Below are positions 1 to 5,140 of a stretch of 5,977 bases of DNA, one piece after another; position 1 is the stretch's first letter, and each line of letters begins with the position of its first letter. This stretch comes from GCA-2732805 sp964516605. Lineage in GTDB: Bacteria; Pseudomonadota; Gammaproteobacteria; Coxiellales; Coxiellaceae. The position numbers and the translations under genes are program-made. The DNA lies in contig CAZFAA010000094.1 of the NCBI GenBank assembly GCA_964516605.1, positions 1-5,977 on the forward strand. Reading direction: 5' to 3'. The notes below the pieces were generated by a model. That model searched no databases. It had not been told where the DNA came from and saw nothing but the letters and a program-made list of their open reading frames with translations.

Positions 1-1
1 T

Positions 2-448
2 TTATTGGCGCCTTTCGGTGGGTTTTCATTCAATTTAGCCGCAATTACTGCGGCTATCTGCCTCAACGAGGAGGCTGATCCGAACCCTGCTGCACGCTAT
101 AAAGCAGCGCTGTGTGCGGGTGTATTTTATATCATAGCCGGCGCCCTGGGAGCGACAGTGGTGACGCTATTTGCTGGGCTGCCCATCGATTTAATTTGGA
201 CGATCACAGGATTGGCATTACTGGGAACGCTGGCCAGCAGTCTTAAAACAGCCCTCGATAATCCGAGTGAACGCGAAGCGGCATTAATCGCATTTTTAGT
301 GACTGCTTCAGGCTTGTCATTATTCAAAATTGGTTCTGCATTCTGGGGATTGGTGTTTGGCATAGGCGTGTTCAGCTTTTTAAAATTACAACGTTTTTTT
401 CAAGAGCGCACTAAACACCTGCCTGAAACAATAGCCTCACAACCATGA
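2..448 (+). CDS. benE: BenE-family benzoate/H+ symporter, C-terminal part (5' truncated by window edge)
   Basis: Inner-membrane transporter of the BenE family (benzoate:H+ symport; E. coli YdcO is a relative). About 148 C-terminal residues are visible, out of roughly 390-400 usual for the family, so the true start lies left of the window. The TTG near the left end reads as an ordinary Leu codon in an open frame that runs off the edge. The segment PFGGFSFNLAAITAAIC at the visible start matches the family's conserved Pro-Phe-Gly-Gly...Asn-Leu-Ala-Ala-Ile-Thr-Ala-Ala-Ile signature. Four hydrophobic stretches follow, with REAALIAFLVTASG and GSAFWGLVFGIGVF also typical. The protein ends in a short polar tail. 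The exact substrate cannot be told from this part; other aromatic acids are possible. No clear intrinsic terminator follows the stop. Family assignment is firm; the symbol is by resemblance only. Confidence 0.88.
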   Translation, partial: LLAPFGGFSFNLAAITAAICLNEEADPNPAARYKAALCAGVFYIIAGALGATVVTLFAGLPIDLIWTITGLALLGTLASSLKTALDNPSEREAALIAFLVTASGLSLFKIGSAFWGLVFGIGVFSFLKLQRFFQERTKHLPETIASQP

Positions 449-510
449 CTACTCAAGACTCATTAATCAGAGTTGCCATGAATGACACGCAGTGACGAGC
501 CATGTGAAGA

Positions 511-526
511 TTGTTAGCAATAACAA
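511..526. repeat. Interrupted palindrome TTGTTA-N4-TAACAA
   Basis: Two perfect 6-bp arms (511-516 and 521-526) flank GCAA. As DNA this could be a dimeric regulator's half-sites; as RNA it would be a 6-bp stem with a GNRA-type tetraloop. It is A/T-rich and not followed by a T run on the + strand, so it is not a good terminator. Function is unknown and chance is possible. Confidence 0.4.
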
Positions 527-531
527 AGGAA

Positions 532-541
532 AATGTACATT
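532..541. repeat. Perfect 10-bp palindrome AATGTACATT
   Basis: The ten bases equal their own reverse complement. The site lies five bases after the interrupted palindrome at 511-526, and a related imperfect sequence, ATGTTTACAT, occurs at 591-600. It may be an operator site, but nothing in the window identifies a cognate regulator. Confidence 0.35.
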
Positions 542-746
542 AAATTGTTTATGTTAAAAACGTACTAAAATAGATATTCTGTCAATAAAAATGTTTACAT
601 ATTAGTCAAAAAAGCTTCCCAAAAAAAACCTTCTTTGATAGCATGGTCGGTAATAATTTATGGTGACTGGTGTGGAATGTGAATACTCAATCTAGGAGAT
701 TTTTAGGTAATCATATACCGCTGAATAAACTAGAGTGTGTGGTTAC

Positions 747-776
747 TTGAGAAAGCTACCGCACTGGGTGTTTAAA
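747..776 (+). promoter_or_regulatory. Weak sigma70-like promoter candidate for the 141-codon gene
   Basis: TTGAGA at 747-752 and TTTAAA at 771-776 are separated by 18 bp; each box matches the consensus at four of six positions. Placement about 50 bp before the start codon at 827 is reasonable. In AT-rich DNA such matches arise by chance, so this is only a candidate. Confidence 0.25.
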
Positions 777-826
777 CAGCCCCTAATGTAATATGCAAAT
801 TTAAATAATGACGCGAGGTACATAAT

Positions 827-1252
827 ATGAAAATTAAAGACAATCAAGAATACGATCAATATTTGGGCTCTCAATACTTGACAACTCCAAGTGATACGCT
901 CCCAGATTATATAGAATCGTTCAACAAGGAGAGCGAGCAAGCACATATAAAATCGTTTATAAAATTGTTCAAAGAGGATAGCGAGCAAGCAGAAAATACC
1001 TCCCCACAAAAGCAGAACCCAAACTCTGGCTATGCTGTTATAGAAAAGACAAGCTTAGAGGACTTGATGAAAGCTATGGCAAGTCTAGGGCTCATAAATA
1101 CAGCAGCTGCAGGTCCCGCATTATTTGCTCCTGCACCACAACAACCCGCTCCCCAAGCTGCACCACAACAACCCGCTCCCCAAGCTGCACCACAACAACC
1201 CGCTCCCCAAACACCAACAACTAGCAACCGTCCTGCACGAAACAAGCCGTGA
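827..1252 (+). CDS. Orphan 141-aa protein with Ala/Pro/Gln tandem-repeat C-terminus
   Basis: I do not recognise the family. The ATG is supported by GAGG at 815-818, eight bases upstream. Residues 1-60 are polar and rich in Asp, Glu and Lys, with two related segments, I29-A39 and I45-A55, both containing SEQA. Residues 69-100 (AVIEKTSLEDLMKAMASLGLI, then an Ala-rich stretch) form a mildly hydrophobic, probably helical middle that is too weak for a membrane span. Residues 103-128 are three copies of APQQPAPQA (the last lacks its final Ala), followed by a basic tail ending NRPARNKP. There is no signal peptide, so it is likely cytoplasmic or exported by a signal-less route. A strong terminator follows 12 bases after the stop, which supports a real, separately transcribed gene. 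The Pro-rich part looks like a flexible linker or interaction surface. Function is unknown; a secreted effector role is possible but unsupported. Confidence 0.75.
   Translation: MKIKDNQEYDQYLGSQYLTTPSDTLPDYIESFNKESEQAHIKSFIKLFKEDSEQAENTSPQKQNPNSGYAVIEKTSLEDLMKAMASLGLINTAAAGPALFAPAPQQPAPQAAPQQPAPQAAPQQPAPQTPTTSNRPARNKP
916..991 (+). repeat. Imperfect direct repeat within the 141-codon gene (28-bp copies, 48-bp offset)
   Basis: Copies at 916-943 and 964-991 agree at 24 of 28 positions and are offset by exactly 16 codons, giving the related peptides SFNKESEQA and LFKEDSEQA. A shorter unit like ATAAAATCGTTT occurs at 911-922, 947-958 and 959-970. The pattern indicates an in-frame duplication older than the perfect repeats further downstream. 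Confidence 0.7.
1133..1210 (+). repeat. Perfect 27-bp tandem repeat, about 2.9 copies, in frame
   Basis: Copies at 1133-1159, 1160-1186 and 1187-1210 (the last stops after 24 bases) are identical at every position, including third codon positions. The unit encodes APQQPAPQA and is about 63% G+C, richer than the surrounding DNA. Perfect identity implies recent expansion by slippage or recombination. Because 27 is a multiple of three, changes in copy number alter protein length without breaking the frame. Confidence 0.95.
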
Positions 1253-1263
1253 TGAATTGCATC

Positions 1264-1294
1264 AAAATGGCTATTCTAAAGGATAGCCATTTTT
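1264..1294 (+). terminator. Intrinsic terminator of the 141-codon gene
   Basis: The left arm AAAATGGCTATTC (1264-1276) pairs with GGATAGCCATTTT (1281-1293) around a 4-nt loop (TAAA). The stem has 13 pairs including one T-G wobble, and the right side runs directly into T residues at 1290-1294. The hairpin begins 12 bases after the stop codon at 1250-1252. It should separate this gene from the exported-protein gene downstream. Confidence 0.85.
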
Positions 1295-1331
1295 AATAAA
1301 AAATCCTGTCGCATTTGGCTTAATTTTCCAA

Positions 1332-1350
1332 CTGGCTTGCAACAAGTCAG
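1332..1350 (+). other. Short hairpin upstream of the exported-protein gene
   Basis: CTGGCTTG (1332-1339) pairs with CAAGTCAG (1343-1350) around CAA, giving eight pairs with one G-T wobble. A T5 run lies at 1357-1361, seven bases after the stem, too far for a standard terminator. It may be a backup terminator or a chance fold; it lies before the likely transcription start of the next gene. Confidence 0.35.
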
Positions 1351-1412
1351 GCCCGCTTTTTGCAGGCGCGATTGTTCAGCTGTGAGCACCAATTTAAGCG
1401 AGCAACGGAGCC

Positions 1413-1418
1413 TATACT
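1413..1418 (+). promoter_or_regulatory. -10-like TATACT upstream of the exported-protein gene
   Basis: TATACT matches the sigma70 -10 consensus at five of six positions and would start transcription near 1425, giving a leader of about 30 bases before the ATG at 1455. No good -35 lies 16-18 bp upstream (the DNA there is CAATTTA), so an activator might be needed, or the match may be fortuitous. Confidence 0.35.
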
Positions 1419-1454
1419 TAATTATTCATTTAAAATGGTTCAAAAAGGTTAGGC

Positions 1455-2345
1455 ATGAAAAAAACAATAATACATTGGCTTTGTTACGCAAGTTTAGGCT
1501 TGTGGTTGACTGCAGCACTCCCTGCAAAACCATCAAACTCCATCACCAACTATCTCACGCGAGTCTATCCCCTACTCCCCACAAGCGCCGCCACTCCAAC
1601 CTTTGCCCACTCCCTCGATTTTTATTACGCGCCTTTTTTGCCAGCACTTAAGATCAATACACATGCAAAACAATTTTATTGCCTTGCCTGGATGTATGCC
1701 TGCGGTAATGTGCCAAATGGTGCTATTTTTCGCAATCATTATCAACACACGCCTTTTAAATACCGCGCTGGTCATACGGCCAATGATTACATAGAAGTGA
1801 TGCATTACAAATGGTATGAAGAGCCTGCTTTGTATTTTTATGCAGCAAAAGGCAGTGGTATCTTCCTTAATATTGGCAACACACTCGTTGCAAGAAATAA
1901 AATAGAAACACTCAAGAAAATGGGCTTTTCAGATGAACAGATAATCGCTATCGCGCCACCATCAGCACAGAATTACATTCAACACATCATGAGTGAACAA
2001 CACCTATCTTATAAGACAGCTCTGCATTATGTGATACAAGCTGCCATTAATAACACGAATTACACCGCAAATCGCCTTGCCGGTGGCGCCAGTTACGATA
2101 TCGTGCTTGCTGAGCAATGCCGGCGTCATCATTACGCAACCTTTCAATTCACAATACAACCGAATGATAACGGAAGTTGGGGCTATGAAGTGATGGATTG
2201 CCGCAGGCCCAGAACCATGCCACTGAGACAACGCTGGATTATAGAACAGCGTTATTTGAGCCAACGCAATCCACTTAATTTAAAGCAAGCACGCGCTTGC
2301 CATTATAAAGTACCCTTCTCAAAATGGGTGACTTGTAACAACTAG
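1455..2345 (+). CDS. Predicted exported orphan protein, 296 aa, six mature cysteines
   Basis: Family not recognised. AGG at 1446-1448, six bases before the ATG, supports this start. Residues 1-24 form a signal peptide: Lys2-Lys3, a hydrophobic core (about residues 5-22) and a likely cleavage around Ala21 to Ala24 (ALPA before Lys25). There is no lipobox, so a soluble periplasmic or secreted protein is expected. The mature part is rich in Tyr, His and Asn and has six Cys (76, 83, 222, 249, 282, 294), an even number compatible with disulfides. The most motif-like stretch is residues 120-146, WYEEP...YFYAAKGSGIFLNIGNTL, a Gly-Ser-Gly turn flanked by aromatics. A basic, Arg-rich stretch lies at residues 249-271. 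No catalytic signature is evident. It appears to be a single-gene unit: the terminator at 1264-1294 lies upstream and the next gene is convergent. It could be an extracellular enzyme or a host-interaction protein, but the sequence does not decide. Confidence 0.8.
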   Translation: MKKTIIHWLCYASLGLWLTAALPAKPSNSITNYLTRVYPLLPTSAATPTFAHSLDFYYAPFLPALKINTHAKQFYCLAWMYACGNVPNGAIFRNHYQHTPFKYRAGHTANDYIEVMHYKWYEEPALYFYAAKGSGIFLNIGNTLVARNKIETLKKMGFSDEQIIAIAPPSAQNYIQHIMSEQHLSYKTALHYVIQAAINNTNYTANRLAGGASYDIVLAEQCRRHHYATFQFTIQPNDNGSWGYEVMDCRRPRTMPLRQRWIIEQRYLSQRNPLNLKQARACHYKVPFSKWVTCNN

Positions 2346-2385
2346 CTGCTTGCGAAGGTGCTGCTGACATCATTTGACCAACAGT

Positions 2386-2406
2386 AAATAAAACACATAA
2401 TTGTGT
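2386..2406 (-). terminator. Weak terminator candidate downstream of dinB
   Basis: Read on the - strand, ACACA (2406-2402) pairs with TGTGT (2397-2393) around ATTA, followed by TTTATTT. The stem has only five pairs, two of them G-C, so it is marginal. No better candidate exists in the 89-bp gap between the convergent genes. Confidence 0.25.
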
Positions 2407-2434
2407 GTCTATTAAAAAGTGTCAATCTGAGCTA

Positions 2435-3451
2435 TTAAGAAAAATGCACGCCAAGTCCGATTAATCTTATTTTTCCGCATACACGCTGACTCAATTCAGC
2501 TAACAGTTGCTCGTATAGCGTAAAATTAATCTCGTGACTCACACGCTCCATGGTGATGACTTTAAAATTGCTTAACTTTATTTTAATAACCTGATTTTTT
2601 ATAGGGCGCTGATCAGTGTATTTTTTAAGCCTTATGATTAATGCGTCATATAATTCGCCTAAAATAACATAACTCTGCTGATCCATCTCGATATCACATT
2701 GCAACGTGCGCTCTACACTGAGCGATTTTCGTATTCTATTAGGTTCTACATGGCGATGATCTATACCACGGCAATAGTCATATAATCTCACACTACTTTT
2801 TTCTCCAAAGTGATGTTTCAATTCACTTAATGAAATAGCTTGCAAATCAGCACATGTTTTTACACGAAGATGATGGAGCTTTTTAGCGGTCACGCGACCC
2901 ACACCAAATAATTCATTCACAGATAGCTGTTTAATAAAGCGCTCGATATCTTGTGGGCGAATGACACACAATCCATCAGGCTTATTCCAGCCACTGGCTA
3001 TTTTAGCTAACAATTTATTGGATGACACACCAGCCGATGCAGTTAATTGAAGGCTATCCCAGATTTTTTGGCGAATTGCTTGTGCGATCAAAGTGGCACT
3101 CCCCTGGTAATACGGTGAATCCGTGACATCCAAATAGGCTTCATCTAAGGATAACGGCTCAATGAGCGGCGTAAATTCAAGAAAAATATCGCGAATACGA
3201 TATGATATCTCTTTGTATTTAGTCATATTCACAGGCAAAACGATGAGCTCAGGACAGAGTTTTTGAGCATAAGCAGTTGCCATTGCAGATCTGACTTTAA
3301 ACTTTCTAGCAATATAATTACACGTGCACAACACACCACGCTCTGCTGCAGCGCCGCCTACTGCGACTGGCTTTCCTGCCAGTGCGGGATTGTCTCGGAC
3401 TTCCACTGCAGCATAAAAACAATCCATGTCTATATGAATAATTTTTCTCAT
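2435..3451 (-). CDS. dinB: DNA polymerase IV (Y-family translesion polymerase), lacking the usual C-terminal clamp-binding tail
   Basis: Error-prone Y-family polymerase that extends primers past DNA lesions. The 338 residues align closely with E. coli Pol IV from the first residue. HIDMDCFYAAVE carries metal-binding Asp8 and steric-gate Tyr13 (Phe13 in E. coli; Tyr is common elsewhere). PLSLDEAYLDVT carries Asp103 and Glu104. TASAGVSSNKLLAKIAS (137-153) and the helix-hairpin-helix FGVGRVTAKKL (182-192) follow, then the little-finger domain to the end. The ATG lies one base after the TAA of the upstream carboxypeptidase gene and has no good ribosome site, suggesting translational coupling. The protein stops at GLGVHFS, about 13 residues short of E. 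coli Pol IV (351), whose end QLVLGL binds the beta clamp; here TAA is followed at once by TAG. Polymerase identity is very secure; the short end may be real, a frameshift or a sequencing error. Confidence 0.96.
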   Translation of the reverse strand: MRKIIHIDMDCFYAAVEVRDNPALAGKPVAVGGAAAERGVLCTCNYIARKFKVRSAMATAYAQKLCPELIVLPVNMTKYKEISYRIRDIFLEFTPLIEPLSLDEAYLDVTDSPYYQGSATLIAQAIRQKIWDSLQLTASAGVSSNKLLAKIASGWNKPDGLCVIRPQDIERFIKQLSVNELFGVGRVTAKKLHHLRVKTCADLQAISLSELKHHFGEKSSVRLYDYCRGIDHRHVEPNRIRKSLSVERTLQCDIEMDQQSYVILGELYDALIIRLKKYTDQRPIKNQVIKIKLSNFKVITMERVSHEINFTLYEQLLAELSQRVCGKIRLIGLGVHFS

Positions 3452-3452
3452 A

Positions 3453-4781
3453 TTACTGTTGAGCGCACAGATCCTGATGATTAATGAAGTGATTCAATAA
3501 ATTCAACACCACAGCAGGTTGATCGATCGGCGCTAAGTGGCCTGCATGGCGAATTTCAATTTGCGTTAATCCCGCCGCTGTTTTCGCATAACCTGCCACA
3601 GAACCCTTCACTCGCCACACACAGGTCGGCGCTGTCGCAAACGCTTTTTTGTGTGGCCAATTTAACTGTGACAACCATAAATCCGTACCTATAAAATTTG
3701 AATCTTTAGCATCTTCAAGGCCATTGTAAATCCAAATATGCAGCCCAGCTGCGAGCAGTGTAGCATACAGTGGTGCCACAGAATCTTGCTCACCCACCTC
3801 TAATTTATGTGACACAGAATCACTAAATGTTTTAAATTCCTGAACGCCTGGATTAATATGCAATGCATTACGCACCTGTGGGTTATTTAAATAGCGCACC
3901 ATAGTCGCATCATCAGGCTGTGTGCCGATACAAATATTGGTTAAATCTAAATACCCGCTTTGTTTTTGGATAAAGTCCTGAAGCTGTCCACATACTTGAT
4001 TCGCCTGACGACTCGATGGTGTGGCTTTATCAATTTCTTTTTTACAGCGTGCATAAAGTTGCAATACTTTGATATAACCATACCGATCAATTAAACCATG
4101 TGCATAAGCAAATTCAGCATCGGCTAGTTGCTGCAAGCGCGGATTAACCCAAGGATCACCCAACAAAATTCCCTTTAAATGGATCTTAGGAGTGTGCTCA
4201 TGATCACTCAGAATACGTAACGCTAACTGAGGAATGTATTTTCCAGCATACGATTCACCCGCAAGATATACAGATTTTGCGGATAATTCAGGATGTTTTT
4301 GAAAAAATGCTTTCAAAGCATAATACAATTGATCCATCGCCTCTGCTTCATTCGCAAATGTTTTTGGATTGCCGTACGACAAACCCACACCCGCTGGTTG
4401 ATCGATTACTAAATAATCTGCTTGTTGGTTCCACGCATAAAGACGCTCTGATAATGTACCGTCTTGATTAACAGAATACGGTCCATTTTCCATAAAAAAA
4501 CCATACAAACTTGCTGCGCCTGGACCACCATTAAGCCATAAAACAATCGGAGCATTAGGGCTATGCACGCGATTTTCGACGAACCAATAAAACAACTTAC
4601 CTGACGTATTAGATTGAGAAAGTGGTAAGTAGCCAGCAAATTCCAAATTATTTATTTGTTTCAGCCCAGGTAAGGTTGTAATTTCATCCGTATGCTGTAC
4701 AAAGGGGTGTTGCGCGAATGCTAAAAAACAATAAAACCACAGAAATAGCCCAATATTTTTTAAGACCCCACGCACCGTCAT
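3453..4781 (-). CDS. Exported serine carboxypeptidase, peptidase family S10
   Basis: Alpha/beta-hydrolase peptidase that removes C-terminal residues from peptides, usually at acidic pH. A signal peptide covers residues 1-23, with classical cleavage AFA before Gln24, so it acts in the periplasm or outside the cell. Visible motifs: WLNGGPGAASLYGFFMENGP (82-101; Asn84 and Gly85-Gly86 for substrate carboxylate and oxyanion), DQPAGVGLSY (127-136), GESYAGKYIP (175-184) with nucleophile Ser177, NGLEDAKDSNFIG (353-365) with probable catalytic Asp357, and HAGHLAPIDQP (412-422) with catalytic His415. The 442-aa length is normal for the family. The GGPGCSS cysteine of eukaryotic members is Ala here, and five mature Cys remain (246, 264, 284, 387, 439). 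GAGAG, seven bases before the ATG (- strand of 4789-4793), supports the start. It is the first gene of a pair with dinB. The real substrate is unknown; acyltransferase relatives exist, but the triad looks peptidase-like. Confidence 0.94.
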   Translation of the reverse strand: MTVRGVLKNIGLFLWFYCFLAFAQHPFVQHTDEITTLPGLKQINNLEFAGYLPLSQSNTSGKLFYWFVENRVHSPNAPIVLWLNGGPGAASLYGFFMENGPYSVNQDGTLSERLYAWNQQADYLVIDQPAGVGLSYGNPKTFANEAEAMDQLYYALKAFFQKHPELSAKSVYLAGESYAGKYIPQLALRILSDHEHTPKIHLKGILLGDPWVNPRLQQLADAEFAYAHGLIDRYGYIKVLQLYARCKKEIDKATPSSRQANQVCGQLQDFIQKQSGYLDLTNICIGTQPDDATMVRYLNNPQVRNALHINPGVQEFKTFSDSVSHKLEVGEQDSVAPLYATLLAAGLHIWIYNGLEDAKDSNFIGTDLWLSQLNWPHKKAFATAPTCVWRVKGSVAGYAKTAAGLTQIEIRHAGHLAPIDQPAVVLNLLNHFINHQDLCAQQ

Positions 4782-4825
4782 AACATTTCTCTCAAATTAT
4801 CATCCAGGCTTACACACCAGTTTCA

Positions 4826-4869
4826 ACTCAAGATGTACACAACATATCGACATGCATTGCATCTTGAGT
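4826..4869. repeat. Perfect 10-bp inverted repeat upstream of the carboxypeptidase gene
   Basis: ACTCAAGATG at 4826-4835 and CATCTTGAGT at 4860-4869 are exact reverse complements, 24 bp apart, with arm centres 34 bp apart (about three helical turns). The near arm is about 45 bases upstream of the carboxypeptidase start. It could be a two-site operator or a leader-RNA hairpin. Confidence 0.65.
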
Positions 4870-4975
4870 AACCACTGATATAGATATGAATGATGGCTAT
4901 TCTAAGGATTTTCCAGTCAAATTAACACAACTAAGAGACGAATTCTTGTGCTGCGTCCGGTATGGACATTTTACC

Positions 4976-5004
4976 TCGAATTTAACATGTAACAGAATTA
5001 TATT
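4976..5004 (+). promoter_or_regulatory. Sigma70-like promoter candidate for tspO
   Basis: TCGAAT (4976-4981) and TATATT (4999-5004) are 17 bp apart; the -10 box matches five of six consensus positions and the -35 box three of six. It would give a leader of about 130 bases before tspO. An alternative with a shorter leader is TTGAAT (5054-5059) with CAAAAT (5077-5082), also 17 bp apart. Neither is certain. Confidence 0.3.
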
Positions 5005-5140
5005 AGCCAGGCCTTAGCATGACAGCAACAGAATGGTTACCCTATTAAACCACTTGAATCATATTGAAAAAATCAGCAAAATGAGTATTCGTAAGCTAGC
5101 CTGGTAAGCGACCAATCCGACATGAAGGGAACCACCGCGT

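Larger units (their letters stand above)
449..826. other. AT-rich intergenic region, no convincing gene
   Basis: This 378-bp gap separates two + strand genes. I see no open frame with both a plausible ribosome site and coding character. It contains an interrupted palindrome at 511-526, a perfect palindrome at 532-541, an A-rich stretch at 606-630 and a weak promoter candidate at 747-776. The sequence TACTAAAAT at 563-571 resembles a -10 element but has no -35 at a proper distance. A terminator for the upstream transporter gene is not evident. Confidence 0.6.
4782..5140. other. Divergent intergenic region between the carboxypeptidase gene and tspO
   Basis: This 359-bp gap should hold promoters for both directions. 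It contains a perfect 10-bp inverted repeat (4826-4869), a nested 11-bp palindrome ATGCATTGCAT (4852-4862), a short near-copy of the terminator stem-loop core found at 1267-1284 (here 4893-4909), and a sigma70-like candidate at 4976-5004 facing tspO. On the - strand, TTAGAA and TATATC separated by 17 bp (within 4878-4906) are a weak promoter candidate for the carboxypeptidase gene. No coding region is evident. Confidence 0.6.

Noticed and set aside
533..568. 11-codon mini-frame after AAAGGA, possible leader peptide
   Set aside because: The AGGA is only two bases from the ATG, too close for a normal ribosome site, and no attenuator follows.
743..1009. 88-codon open frame on the - strand
   Set aside because: It lies opposite the 141-codon gene, which has a ribosome site and terminator; the reverse frame has no comparable support.
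1133..1210. Short CRISPR-like array
   Set aside because: The copies are directly adjacent with no spacers and keep the codon frame, so this is a coding tandem repeat.
1030..1245. 71-codon - strand frame with a Gly/Ala/Cys-rich repeated peptide
   Set aside because: Its repeat is the mirror of the 27-bp tandem array; the + strand frame has far better start and stop signals.
1417..1437. CTTAATTATT / ATTTAAAATG, two PmrA-box-like units 11 bp apart
   Set aside because: The match to the Legionella PmrA pattern is loose, the DNA is AT-rich and the site lies at or after the putative -10, which is unusual for an activator.
1337..1651. 104-codon + strand frame overlapping the exported-protein gene
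   Set aside because: No ribosome site, Arg/His/Ser-biased composition, and it overlaps a gene with a clear signal peptide and start.
4409..4639. 76-codon - strand frame inside the carboxypeptidase gene
   Set aside because: It is a shifted frame of the S10 coding sequence, whose motifs are all in the other frame.
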